Shown: one piece after another, positions 49,933 to 58,739 of the stretch
How the letters are laid out: each line of letters opens with the position of its first letter
Numbering within the stretch: the first letter of the stretch is position 1
Assembly (NCBI GenBank): GCA_965662115.1
Contig: CBFIGH010000013.1
Location: forward strand, 17,387-81,386
DNA: 64,000 bases
Direction: 5' to 3'
Source of the DNA: Cyanobium_A sp965662115
Lineage (GTDB): Bacteria > Cyanobacteriota > Cyanobacteriia > PCC-6307 > Cyanobiaceae
Translations under genes and position numbers: made by a program
The notes under the pieces: model-generated
Told to the model about the DNA's origin: nothing
The model's input: the letters and a program-made list of their open reading frames with translations, nothing else
The model's database searches: none

Positions 49933-51036
49933 CTAGGAGCCGATCAGCACCAGGTGGTCCCGGTGCACCACCTCCACGCCGGCACAGCCGATCAGCTCCG
50001 CCAGCTCGCCGCTGCTCAAGCTGGCGAGTCCCCGGCCCAGTTCTCGCCCATCACTGGCCAGCAGCCGCACCGCCTCACGACGTCCAAACTGACCCTCCAC
50101 CGCCCGCACCCCTACCGCCAGCAACGAGGCACCGTGATCGGTCAAGGCCCGCTCAGCGCCCGCGTCCACGTGCAGGGTGCCCTTGGGCAGCAGGGCATGG
50201 GCCAGCCAGCCCTTGCGGTTGGCCAGGGGGGTGGAGCTGGGTTGAAACAGGGTGCCGACCCGCTCGCCCGCCAGCAGGGCATCGAGCACGGCTGGGTCCC
50301 GTCCATCGGCCAGCCGCACCCGGATGCCGCTGGAGGTGGCGATCCGGGCGGCAGCCAATTTGGTGGTCATGCCGCCGGTTCCCCACTGGCTTCCGCTGCC
50401 GGCTGCGCCCTGAAGGCGATCGAGCTCGGCCAGGTTTGGCACCTCCTCGATCGGTTTGGCATCCCGATCGGTGCGGGGGTCGCCGGAGTAGAGCCGGTCC
50501 ACGTCGGTGAGCAGAACCAGTTCATCGGCTCCGATCGCCACCGCGACAAGGGCTGAGAGCGTGTCGTTGTCACCGAACCTCAGTTCATCGGTGGCCAGGG
50601 TGTCATTTTCGTTGACCACCGGCACGACCCCCCAGGCCAACAGTTGTTCCAGGGTGCGGCAGGCGTTCTGATAGCGCCGACGCGAGGCCAGGTCGCCGCG
50701 GGTGAGCAACACCTGGGCCACGGCCAGGCCCCGCACGGCGAAGGCGTCCTGGTACAACGCCATCAAGCGTCCCTGGCCAACGGCGGCGGCAGCCTGCAGG
50801 GCTACCACTTCGCTGGGCCGCTGCTGAAGCGCCATCGCCGTGCAGCCCAGCCCGACGGCCCCACTGGTGACCAGGGCGATGGCATCGCCGTTGCGTCGTT
50901 GGCGGCTGAGGCTGGCTGCCAGATCGGCGATCACAGCCGCTGTAGGGCGCTCCGTGCTGCCCCTCAACAGGCTCGTGCCCACCTTGATCACCCGCCGCAA
51001 ACAGGCTTGGTTGGTGTGTTTCCTATCCGCCATCAA
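49933..51036 (-). CDS. proB: Glutamate 5-kinase
   Basis: 367 residues. The amino acid kinase domain shows RRVIKVGTSLLRGS, VTSGAVGLGC, PVVNENDTLATDELRFGDND and LLTDVDRLYSGDP. A C-terminal PUA domain (about 275-360) is present, as in the longer bacterial form. It makes glutamyl phosphate, the first step of proline synthesis, and is usually feedback-inhibited by proline. Its start overlaps the stop of the upstream YqeG-type gene. Confidence 0.96.
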   Translation of the reverse strand: MMADRKHTNQACLRRVIKVGTSLLRGSTERPTAAVIADLAASLSRQRRNGDAIALVTSGAVGLGCTAMALQQRPSEVVALQAAAAVGQGRLMALYQDAFAVRGLAVAQVLLTRGDLASRRRYQNACRTLEQLLAWGVVPVVNENDTLATDELRFGDNDTLSALVAVAIGADELVLLTDVDRLYSGDPRTDRDAKPIEEVPNLAELDRLQGAAGSGSQWGTGGMTTKLAAARIATSSGIRVRLADGRDPAVLDALLAGERVGTLFQPSSTPLANRKGWLAHALLPKGTLHVDAGAERALTDHGASLLAVGVRAVEGQFGRREAVRLLASDGRELGRGLASLSSGELAELIGCAGVEVVHRDHLVLIGS

Positions 51037-51542
51037 CCCAGGGGGGCTCCCAGGCGTCGGGCCAGCAGCAGCTCGAGTTTTTGCAGCCGATCCCGCTGGC
51101 AGGGCTGGCCCAACGGATCGATCGGTTTGACCAGCACCGTGAACAGCCCCAACCGATTGCCGGCAATCACATCGGTAAAGAGCCGATCACCAATCAGGGC
51201 TACCTCGTGGTGGGGCAGTTTCAACTCGGCCATCACCCGGCGCAGGGCGCTGCGTCGGGGCTTGCCGGCCGAAATGGTGTAGGGCAAATTGAGTTGCTCA
51301 GCCACCGCCCCCACCCGCTTGCGCGAGGGGTTGTTGCTGAGCAGATGGATCGGCAGCTGCTGCTGGGCCCGTTTCAGCCACCCCAGAACGCTGACCGGCA
51401 ATGCCGATTGACGTCGGGGCAGCAGGGTGCGGTCGACATCGAGCACCAGGGCCCGGATCGGTAGATCGAGCAGCTCCTGCAGGGGCAGCTCAGCCAGGGT
51501 GCAGTCCCTGAGCCAATTGGGGCGCAGCAACTGGCGCAGCAT
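51033..51542 (-). CDS. YqeG-family HAD IIIA phosphatase
   Basis: 169 residues. HAD motif I is LVLDVDRTLLPRRQS; motif II LLSNNPSRKRVGAV; motif III K in AGKPRRSAL; motif IV ALIGDRLFTDVIAGNRLG. Plant relatives of this family (PGPP1 type) dephosphorylate phosphatidylglycerol phosphate to make phosphatidylglycerol, essential in thylakoids. That role is plausible here. It overlaps proB by four bases and DUF3727 by one. Confidence 0.9.
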   Translation of the reverse strand: MLRQLLRPNWLRDCTLAELPLQELLDLPIRALVLDVDRTLLPRRQSALPVSVLGWLKRAQQQLPIHLLSNNPSRKRVGAVAEQLNLPYTISAGKPRRSALRRVMAELKLPHHEVALIGDRLFTDVIAGNRLGLFTVLVKPIDPLGQPCQRDRLQKLELLLARRLGAPLG

Positions 51543-52120
51543 CAGCCGTCGGCCTCGCGATCATCCAGCTCGGCTTCAATTCGGGGTTGCACCCTTTCGA
51601 ACTCCTCCCCCTCCACCAGCACCGCGACCTCACCCTCCATGCGGGCGACAACAAAAAAGGGATCCAGGGGGATGTACAGGCCGTATTCGAGCTCGTCGGC
51701 CAGGAAGCTCACCAGCAGCTCGTAGGTCTCCGAATCGTCGTCGTCCCCGTCGTCATCGAGCTCATCGGGCTCGGGCTCGTCCAACTCACCACTCACGGTC
51801 AGGGTGACGGCGGAGCGCACCAGGGTGAGGTCATGCTCCTGAAGCACCACATCGGCCACCGACAGGATGGGTTCGGTGGCGTCAATGGTGTCAATCAGTT
51901 CCGGATCCTCGTCATCCTCCAGGCGGAACAGGCAGACCGGGGTATCGACCGGGGTGAGCAACACATAATCGTGGCCATCCAGGGGGATCAGCTCCTCAAG
52001 GAAGCAGAGCAGTTGGCGACCTTGGCTGTCCTGCACGAGCACCGTGGGGACATCGGCGCCATCGCTGGGAATGTCGTTGGGGATGTTGTTGGGGGGATGG
52101 GACGGGGTGTCGGGGGTCAT
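51542..52120 (-). CDS. DUF3727/DUF1292-like acidic protein
   Basis: 192 residues from the ATG at 52120; a TTG at 52153 would add eleven. LLCFLEELIPLDGHDYVLLT and FVVARMEGEVAVLVEGEEFE are conserved blocks of the two DUF halves. Between them is a highly acidic linker (ELDDDGDDDDSE). The family is cyanobacterial/plastidial and of unknown function. It lies between ruvX and the YqeG gene. Confidence 0.85.
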   Translation of the reverse strand: MTPDTPSHPPNNIPNDIPSDGADVPTVLVQDSQGRQLLCFLEELIPLDGHDYVLLTPVDTPVCLFRLEDDEDPELIDTIDATEPILSVADVVLQEHDLTLVRSAVTLTVSGELDEPEPDELDDDGDDDDSETYELLVSFLADELEYGLYIPLDPFFVVARMEGEVAVLVEGEEFERVQPRIEAELDDREADG

Positions 52121-52139
52121 GCGCTCGGGATGGATCTCC

Positions 52140-52619
52140 TCAGGATGCTGCAACGCCGGCAGTCTGGCCGCCTGTGATGGCCGCCATCAGCACCGGTTCC
52201 GGGCCCTCCTGAAGCCATTGCTCAAGCAGCAGGGCCGCAGCGGCGCTGTCGAGGGCACCGCTGCGATCGCCGTGCAGGCCATGGAGCTCGGCGGCGGCCC
52301 AGCTGCTGGAGTGCTCGTTCACCCAGGCCAGGGGCAAGTTCAGATGGCAGGCGAGCCGTTGTCCGTAGCGTCGGCAGTGGCTGGCCTGGGGGGTGATCTG
52401 GCCGCCCTGGTCAAGGGGAAGTCCCACCACCAGGGCGGTGACCTGCCTCTGGCGCACCAGGGCGACCAGCCGAGGCAGATCGCCGCTGAACCGTCCCCGG
52501 GCCAGCGGTGGCAGGGGAGTCACCGTCAGGCCGAGCCGATCACAACCCGCCAGTCCGATGCGGCGGCGACCCACATCGAGGGCCAACACGGATCGGGGCT
52601 GGGGGCCTGGCTGGGCCAC
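52140..52619 (-). CDS. ruvX: Putative pre-16S rRNA nuclease / Holliday junction resolvase, YqgF family
   Basis: 159 residues from the GTG at 52619, which overlaps the TAG of the upstream gene (TAGTG); the longer frame to 52838 lies inside that gene. RNase H-like motifs: LALDVGRRRIGLAGCD (first Asp), VVGLPLDQGG and WVNEHSSSWAAAEL, with the last Asp in GALDSAAAALLLEQWL. It likely processes the 5' end of 16S rRNA. Confidence 0.9.
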   Translation of the reverse strand: MAQPGPQPRSVLALDVGRRRIGLAGCDRLGLTVTPLPPLARGRFSGDLPRLVALVRQRQVTALVVGLPLDQGGQITPQASHCRRYGQRLACHLNLPLAWVNEHSSSWAAAELHGLHGDRSGALDSAAAALLLEQWLQEGPEPVLMAAITGGQTAGVAAS

Positions 52620-53713
52620 TAGGGCGGTGACAGGGGTGTGGGCGTGGGCAGGGGCCGGCGGCGGGGCTGCCACTGAGCCAGGATCGCCTCGAGGCCACGG
52701 GCGGCCCGGGAGGGGCGTTTCAGCACCTGCCGCCGCCAGACACTGCGGGCCATGAGCACCCGTTCGCCCCGTTCGCTGGCTCCGTAGCGGGCCAGCCACT
52801 GCTGCAGGGCCTGCTGGCGCAGGTCGCAGCGCAACCAAAGGGGGGATCCGCCCCCCAGCCTGGTTTGGATCTGGCGAAGCAGCAGCTCGCTGGCCGAGCC
52901 CACCAGCTGCTCCCAGGCTGGGTGGAGGCTCAGTTCCACGTCGTGGCCGCCACCGGGATGGTCTCCGATCCAGCGCACGGCCGCCACCGCCTGTTCGCGA
53001 CTGGCATCGACCAACATCCAGCCGCGGCCATGGCTTTGATCGAGCAGATCCTCGACCCGCCGATCCAGCAGCTGCCTCAATCGGGCCGAACAGGCGGCCT
53101 GTTCGAGGTGCCAGAGCAGGCCCGCGCTGCGGCGGTTTAAGGGGGTGAGCTGTAGGTCAGCGGGCAGGGACCATTGTGGGCCGGCTGGATCAGGGTTGGC
53201 CGTCCAGCACCAGAGCCGGTCTGTGCGCAGCGGCTGGAAACCCTGCTCCCGCAACATCGCCAGGCGGGCATCATCGAGGCTGGACGCGGTGGCGATCCAG
53301 CTGGCCGCTCCCCTGGCCTGTTGGATGGCCTCGCGAACCAAGGTGGAGGCCAGTTCAGGGCTGGCGTGCTCAGGGGCGAGGCGAAGGTGCTCGATCTGCC
53401 AGCAGCTGCCGCTGCGGTTGAGCCGGCGGGTGACAATCAGCCCGAGGGGGATCTGGCCGCTGAGGGCCACCAGCACCTGGGGGGCAAGGGAGGGCCTGGC
53501 CCGCAGGGCGTGCAGAAGCCGCTCGGGCAGGCCCAGCAGGATCGCCCGTTGAAGCAGGGGCTGCAGCGGCAGAAAGGTGGGGCTGTTGAGCAGGGGCAGA
53601 TGCCAACCGGCCAGCGGCTCGAGCCGCCAGCTTTCTGGCACCGGCCGATCCGGCAAGGCCGAGCTGGCTGTGGGCGGTTGCAGGATCCCGAGCATGGGGG
53701 CGGGGTCTGACAC
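52619..53713 (-). CDS. GNAT-like N-acetyltransferase domain protein, substrate unknown
   Basis: 364 residues. Two GNAT-like halves can be traced: LVALSGQIPLGLIVTRRLNR with IEHLRLAPEHASPELASTLV around 80-130, and VAAVRWIGDHPGGGHDVELS near 245. It resembles picocyanobacterial proteins annotated only as acetyltransferase-like. No substrate can be named. Its stop overlaps the ruvX start. Confidence 0.68.
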   Translation of the reverse strand: MSDPAPMLGILQPPTASSALPDRPVPESWRLEPLAGWHLPLLNSPTFLPLQPLLQRAILLGLPERLLHALRARPSLAPQVLVALSGQIPLGLIVTRRLNRSGSCWQIEHLRLAPEHASPELASTLVREAIQQARGAASWIATASSLDDARLAMLREQGFQPLRTDRLWCWTANPDPAGPQWSLPADLQLTPLNRRSAGLLWHLEQAACSARLRQLLDRRVEDLLDQSHGRGWMLVDASREQAVAAVRWIGDHPGGGHDVELSLHPAWEQLVGSASELLLRQIQTRLGGGSPLWLRCDLRQQALQQWLARYGASERGERVLMARSVWRRQVLKRPSRAARGLEAILAQWQPRRRPLPTPTPLSPP

Positions 53714-53752
53714 CTGGACCCCAAGTGTATCGGCGCCAGCTCGGAGGAGTGA

Positions 53753-54937
53753 TCAGCGTGGGCGCACCAGAACCAGGGGCGTTCGTTCGTTGGCATTGCC
53801 AGCCGGGTTGGGCTTGAGGGCCCGCTCGAGCAGGGCCCCATCGCAGCCAGGGCTGGAGGCGAGCACCTTGACCCTGCCGAGGTCGTTGACATCCACCACC
53901 GCAACCGCAACGCCCAAGGCGGTGGCGGCGCGGGCACAGAAGGCGGCGGGCTGGTCTGGTCCCAACACGATGGTTTGGTCGTAGGGCGGGGTGGTGCCGG
54001 TGATGTCGTCGATCAGGCGGGCTTGCTCGCCGGCCAAGCGATAAAACCAGCCCTTGCTGCCGACCAGCTTCAGGCCCAGCCCGGCCATCCATGCCCCCAG
54101 CACCTGGGCTGGCCCCACCACATCGATCAGGCTCTGCAGGCCGCAGGCCGTGGCCAGCGAGCTGGTGGGATGGAAGACACGGCAGAGCAGGCGGGCCAGC
54201 ATGCTGGGCGCCACGTTGGCCGGATGCTGGTAGCGCCCCTGCATCACCGCCAGGGGGGTTTCGCCGATGGTGAGCACGTCACCGGGTTGGATCAGGCCGC
54301 CGGCGTAGCGTTGCAACACGGCCTCAGGATCGTCGAGCACCCCAAGTAGGTGGGTGCCCACCGCCAGCACCCTGCAGCGGTCGCCCTCGCGCCAGCGGGC
54401 CGCCTCGGCCGACAACGGAGCGGGCATCTGCAGCGGCACCAACAAGCCATCCCGGCGCTGCAGCCGCCCGAATGGGCCGTAGTTGATCCAGAGAATCTCC
54501 AGCCAGAGCGTGTCGAGCAGATGGGGCTCGAATGGCTGGCCCATGGCGCCGGTCAGGCTGATGCGGATGCGGGCCTGGGTGCGTTTGTGCCCCTTGACGA
54601 TGTAGGCGGCCCAGTAGCCATCCGGGCGGGTTTCCTCATCGGGATGGAGGGCCTCGATCCGACTCCTGACCGTGATGCCGCTGAGGTCGCCCCGGCCCAG
54701 CAGGGTGGGCTTGAGCTCGATTTCGGGCACCATCACCTCCATACGGCGGTGGGGATTGCTGATCGTCACCGTGCCATTGACCTCCAGGCCAGTGGCGCTG
54801 GCCTCCACGGTGAATGAACCCACCTGCAGCCGCAACGGGGAGGCAGGCCGCAGGCGGTGGCGCAACTCCAGCCACACCAGGCTCAGGCCCAGCAGCAGGG
54901 CCAGCACCAGCAGGAGGTTCAAGGCGAAAAGGACCAT
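53753..54937 (-). CDS. Membrane-anchored CofE-like (F420-0:gamma-glutamyl ligase family) protein
   Basis: 394 residues from the ATG at 54937; the frame stays open to 54967. One N-terminal helix (LFALNLLLVLALLLGLSLVW) is followed by a beta-rich domain and then a region like CofE: GQPFEPHLLDTLWLEILW, GWFYRLAGEQARLIDDITGT, DQTIVLGPDQPAAFCARAA and ALKPNPAGNANERTPLV. CofE adds glutamates to coenzyme F420, which picocyanobacteria are not known to make, so the reaction is open. Confidence 0.8.
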   Translation of the reverse strand: MVLFALNLLLVLALLLGLSLVWLELRHRLRPASPLRLQVGSFTVEASATGLEVNGTVTISNPHRRMEVMVPEIELKPTLLGRGDLSGITVRSRIEALHPDEETRPDGYWAAYIVKGHKRTQARIRISLTGAMGQPFEPHLLDTLWLEILWINYGPFGRLQRRDGLLVPLQMPAPLSAEAARWREGDRCRVLAVGTHLLGVLDDPEAVLQRYAGGLIQPGDVLTIGETPLAVMQGRYQHPANVAPSMLARLLCRVFHPTSSLATACGLQSLIDVVGPAQVLGAWMAGLGLKLVGSKGWFYRLAGEQARLIDDITGTTPPYDQTIVLGPDQPAAFCARAATALGVAVAVVDVNDLGRVKVLASSPGCDGALLERALKPNPAGNANERTPLVLVRPR

Positions 54938-55032
54938 GGGCGTTGGAGCCAAATTGCGACTGGGCAAGAACCGCTGGAGCGTAAGTGCGCCATTGGCTTT
55001 AGCTTCGCGCCATAGCGATCTCCCTGCCCGGC

Positions 55033-56412
55033 ATGCGCAAAACCTTCGTGCTCGACACCAATGTGTTGCTGCACGATCCCGCCGCCCTGACCCGCTTTGA
55101 AGACAACAACATCCTGATCCCGATTGAGGTGGTCGAGGAGATCGACCGGTTCAAGCGGGACCCAGCCGAGAAGGGCCGCAACGCCCGCCAGGTGTCGCGG
55201 CTGCTGGATGGGTTACGCACCCAGGGAAACCTGGCCGACGGTGTGGCGAATGGGGACCAGGGCGGCACCCTCAAGGTGGTGTTCTGTCGCAGTGAAACCC
55301 TCAGCCAGCTGCCACCGGAGCTGAAGGGGGGCAATGGAGACAACAACATCTTGGCGGTGGCCCTCGAGGAGCAGCGCTTGCAAGCGGTGCTGGGCAGCCA
55401 CCCACCGGTGATCCTGGTCACCAAGGACACCAACCTGCGCATCAAGGCCGATGCGGTCGGCCTGATCGCCCAGGACTACACCAGCGACCGGGTGGATATC
55501 GGTGATCTCTATCCCGGCTTCTGCGAGCTGTGGGTCAGTGCCGACCAGATGGATCAGGTCAAGTTTCCCCCTGGGCTCTCTGTGGAGGGGCTGGCGGCCG
55601 AGGGTCCACTGCTGGCCAATGAGGGGGTGACCCTGGTCAACCAGCTCCAGCCGGCCCACACCCTGCTGGCTCGCTTCAACGGCAGAACCCAGACCCTGCA
55701 GCCCCTGCAACGGGCGCCGAAGGCCAAGCTCGGCCGGATCCAGCCCCGCAACCGGGAGCAGACCTTTGCCCTGGATCTATTGCTGGATCCCGAAATTCAG
55801 CTGGTCACCCTGGTGGGCAAGGCGGGCACCGGCAAGACCCTGCTCGCCCTGGCCGCAGGCCTGCATCAGGTGGCGGATGAACGCCTCTACGAGCGGCTAC
55901 TGGTCACCCGTCCGGTGATTTCGCTCGGTAAGGAGATTGGCTTCCTGCCTGGCGATCTGGAGGAAAAAATGGGCCCCTGGATGCAGCCGATCATCGACAA
56001 CCTCGACTACTTGCTCGGCGGCGCTGGTGAGGAGGAGGGCCGCAGTAGCCGCGGCGGCAGCCACCGGGGGCCGCGCAGCAATTGGACCGATCTCAAGGGC
56101 ATGGGTTTGCTGGAGGTGGAGGCGATCAGCTACATCCGTGGCCGCTCGATTCCCCGCCAGTACATGGTGGTGGATGAGGCCCAGAACCTCACCCCCCACG
56201 AGGTGAAAACGATCGTGACCCGGGTCGGCGAGGGCACCAAGATTGTGCTTACCGGCGATCCTTACCAGATCGACAATCCCTATGTGGACGCCGAGAGCAA
56301 CGGCCTCACCTGGCTGGTGGAGCGGTTCAAGGGCCAGCCGCTCGCTGGCCATGTGACCCTGCTGCGGGGTGAGCGCAGCGAGCTGGCTGAGCTGGCGGCC
56401 AATCTGCTGTGA
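55033..56412 (+). CDS. PhoH family protein with PIN domain
   Basis: 459 residues. The N-terminal PIN nuclease domain has FVLDTNVLLHDPAAL and VVEEIDRFKRD, with further acidic residues in DNNILAVALEEQRL and VTKDTNLRIKAD. The PhoH ATPase domain has Walker A LVGKAGTGKTLLALAAG, TRPVISLGKEIGFLPGDLEE and Walker B VVDEAQNLTPHEVKTIVTR. Such PIN-PhoH proteins act as RNA-directed nuclease/ATPase modules. It is the only plus-strand gene between 41043 and the end of the window. Confidence 0.93.
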   Translation: MRKTFVLDTNVLLHDPAALTRFEDNNILIPIEVVEEIDRFKRDPAEKGRNARQVSRLLDGLRTQGNLADGVANGDQGGTLKVVFCRSETLSQLPPELKGGNGDNNILAVALEEQRLQAVLGSHPPVILVTKDTNLRIKADAVGLIAQDYTSDRVDIGDLYPGFCELWVSADQMDQVKFPPGLSVEGLAAEGPLLANEGVTLVNQLQPAHTLLARFNGRTQTLQPLQRAPKAKLGRIQPRNREQTFALDLLLDPEIQLVTLVGKAGTGKTLLALAAGLHQVADERLYERLLVTRPVISLGKEIGFLPGDLEEKMGPWMQPIIDNLDYLLGGAGEEEGRSSRGGSHRGPRSNWTDLKGMGLLEVEAISYIRGRSIPRQYMVVDEAQNLTPHEVKTIVTRVGEGTKIVLTGDPYQIDNPYVDAESNGLTWLVERFKGQPLAGHVTLLRGERSELAELAANLL

Positions 56413-56422
56413 GCTGGCTTCT

Positions 56423-57739
56423 TCAGCCGTCCAGGCCGGTGCGCCGCTCCCAGGGGGGCACCTCAGAGCGGTGCTGCTGCCATTGCCGCCGTCTGAGGCG
56501 CTCATAGGCCTGGCAGAACTCCTCGCCGAGACCCTGCCGCAACCGGGTATCCGCCGCGAAAGCATCGAGGGCTTCACCGAGGCTGTTGGGAAGCTGTCCG
56601 GCGGCACTGGCTGGCAGTGGCTCGGCGTCGTTGTTGTTGTCGTGGCGGGGGCCCGGATCAAGCTGGCGTTCGATGCCATCGAGGCCGGCGGCCAGCACCG
56701 CCGCCTGCAGCAGGTAAGGGTGGGCGGCGCCGTCGGGCAGGCGCAGCTCCAGGCGCTGGTCATCGGGGATGCGCACCATGTGGGTGCGGTTGTTGCCGCT
56801 GTAGCTGATGCTGCCTGGGCTCCAGGTGGCACCGGAACTGGTGGGGGGTGCGGCCAGACGCCGGTAGCTGTTCACCGTGGGATTGGTGAGGCAGCAGAGG
56901 GCTGGGGCATGGGCCAGTAGCCCGGCCAGGAAGTGGTAACCCAGGCTCGAGATCCCCAGCTCCCCGGCCGGATCGTGAAACAGGTTGCGTCCAGCCTGGG
57001 GGCTGCCGGCCGCGCCCCAGAGCGAGAGGTGGGTGTGGCAGCCGTTGCCGGTGAGTGCGGCGAAGGGTTTGGGCATGAAGCTGGCCCGCAGCCCCTGCTG
57101 CTCAGCCAGGGATTTCACCATGATCTTGAAAAAGGCGTGACGATCGGCGGTGGTGAGTGCGTTGGCGAAGGTCCAATTGAGCTCGAACTGGCCGTTGGCG
57201 TCCTCGTGGTCGGCCTGGTAAGGCCCCCAGCCCAGTTGGTGCATGGCTTCAAGCAGGGGCCCGATCAGGGGGTAGCGGCGCATCAGGGCGAGCTGGTCGT
57301 AGCAGGGCTTCTCCTGGCTGTCCGCCCGATCAGCAATGCGCTCCCCCGTGGGATCGAGCAGGAAGAATTCGGCTTCCACGCCGCTGCGCAGCTCGTAGCC
57401 GAGCCCGGCGGCCCGCTCCAGCTGCAGGCGCAGCAGGCGGCGCGGGCATTGCCCCATCGGCTGGCCCTTGGCATGCAGCTCGGCAGCCACCCAGCCCACA
57501 TCCGGCTGCCAGGGAAGCGGCGTCAGGCTGGCGGCGGCGGGGATCGCCATCACATCGCCATCGGCGGGGGAGAGATCCAACCAGGCCGCAAAACCGGCAA
57601 AGCCCGCCCCGTCGCGGGCCATCCCAGCCACGGCGGAGGCGGGCACGAGCTTGGCCCGCTGGATGCCGAACAGATCGGTGAAGGAGATCAGCAGGAATGT
57701 CAGCTGCAGGTCCTGCACCTGCTGGACGAGATCAGGCAT
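56423..57739 (-). CDS. glnT: Glutamine-synthetase-like ligase, type III GlnT
   Basis: 438 residues. GS-fold motifs: SGVEAEFFLLDPTGERIADR, PYQADHEDANGQFELNW, FMPKPFAALTGNGCHTHLSL, NSYRRLAAP and RLELRLPDGAAHPYLLQAAV. It is shorter than GlnA type I and matches the GlnT/FluG-type group. Many members condense glutamate with amines rather than ammonia. It overlaps the alpha/beta hydrolase gene by eight bases and is the last gene of a three-gene operon. Cellular role here unknown. Confidence 0.88.
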   Translation of the reverse strand: MPDLVQQVQDLQLTFLLISFTDLFGIQRAKLVPASAVAGMARDGAGFAGFAAWLDLSPADGDVMAIPAAASLTPLPWQPDVGWVAAELHAKGQPMGQCPRRLLRLQLERAAGLGYELRSGVEAEFFLLDPTGERIADRADSQEKPCYDQLALMRRYPLIGPLLEAMHQLGWGPYQADHEDANGQFELNWTFANALTTADRHAFFKIMVKSLAEQQGLRASFMPKPFAALTGNGCHTHLSLWGAAGSPQAGRNLFHDPAGELGISSLGYHFLAGLLAHAPALCCLTNPTVNSYRRLAAPPTSSGATWSPGSISYSGNNRTHMVRIPDDQRLELRLPDGAAHPYLLQAAVLAAGLDGIERQLDPGPRHDNNNDAEPLPASAAGQLPNSLGEALDAFAADTRLRQGLGEEFCQAYERLRRRQWQQHRSEVPPWERRTGLDG

Positions 57740-58739
57740 GGGGGGATTGGTGAAGGAGGTCGTCGACGATCTGGCCCAGCTGCTGTTGCTCTGCTGGGCT
57801 GCTGTGGGGGTTGCCGGCGCGATGACCCAGCAGCGAATCGATCACCTGCAGCGTGGCGCCGGGGATGGCGTCGGCGTCGGCGGCCAGATCGTCAACCGGG
57901 AAGTAGAGGTCGTGGCTGGCGGCCACCACGGCCGTGCGGGCCTGGATGCACCCGAGGGTTTCGGCTAGATCACCGCCGCCGGCCACGTCATGGGCCAGCC
58001 AGGTGTCGAGCATGGCGATCAGGTCGCGGGGGTCGTGGCGCTGGTAGTGGGGCAGCCATTGGCGCTCCACGTGGTCTTCGACCGATTCGCTGAGCGAGCG
58101 GAAGTAGGGCTGGCTCGCGGCCCAGCTGGCATAGATCAGGGCGAAGGTGCGCAGCCCCTGCTGCGGCGGCGCATCAAAGCTGGCCCCGTTCCAGTGGCGA
58201 TCGGCGCACAGGGCCTGGCGCAGGCTGAGCAGGAACAGGCGGTTGTGGGGGGAGGTGCGGGCCGTGCCGCACACACAGCAGATCCGCTCGACGGCCTCCG
58301 GATGATCGACGGCCCACTGGTAGGCCTGTTGGGCTCCCATTGACCAGCCGTAGATCAGGGCCAGCCGTTGGACGCCGAACACCTCCGCCAGCACCTGCCG
58401 CTGGGCGGCGATGTTGTCGCGGTGGCTCACCAGCCAGCCCTGTTCCGCCAGACCCATGGCCCCGTGGCTGGGGCTGCTGGAGCAACCGTTGCCAAACATG
58501 CCCGCGATCACGATGCACCAGCGTTGCGGATCCAGCACCGGTCCCGCCAACCAGGCCAGGTCTTCGGGGCGGGCGCCATAGGAGCAGGGCACCAGGATCA
58601 GGTTGGAGCGCTGGGGGTTCAGTTCACCGATCTGCAGGAAAGTGAGTTGGGCCGCCGGGATCGTGCGGCCGCAGGCCAGGGGCAGATCGCCGAGCTGGTG
58701 CTGCTGGAGCTGGGGCCTCGTGGACGTACCCGGGCTCAT
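57732..58739 (-). CDS. Alpha/beta hydrolase, MetX (homoserine acetyltransferase)-like
   Basis: 335 residues from the ATG at 58739; the longer frame to 58907 lies inside the desaturase gene. The nucleophile elbow is GWSMG (Ser 133), the acid probably Asp 277 in SHDLYFPVDD, and the base His 306 in LLGHRAGNP. NLILVPCSYGARPEDLAWL and MFGNGCSSSP recall MetX-like proteins. It is flanked by overlapping desaturase and glnT genes, so acyl transfer or hydrolysis on the same pathway is likely. Confidence 0.85.
   Translation of the reverse strand: MSPGTSTRPQLQQHQLGDLPLACGRTIPAAQLTFLQIGELNPQRSNLILVPCSYGARPEDLAWLAGPVLDPQRWCIVIAGMFGNGCSSSPSHGAMGLAEQGWLVSHRDNIAAQRQVLAEVFGVQRLALIYGWSMGAQQAYQWAVDHPEAVERICCVCGTARTSPHNRLFLLSLRQALCADRHWNGASFDAPPQQGLRTFALIYASWAASQPYFRSLSESVEDHVERQWLPHYQRHDPRDLIAMLDTWLAHDVAGGGDLAETLGCIQARTAVVAASHDLYFPVDDLAADADAIPGATLQVIDSLLGHRAGNPHSSPAEQQQLGQIVDDLLHQSPHA

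Noticed and set aside
51720..51790. GA/TC-rich low-complexity stretch that looked like a repeat array
   Set aside because: It encodes the acidic linker of the DUF3727 protein; no repeat unit of array type.
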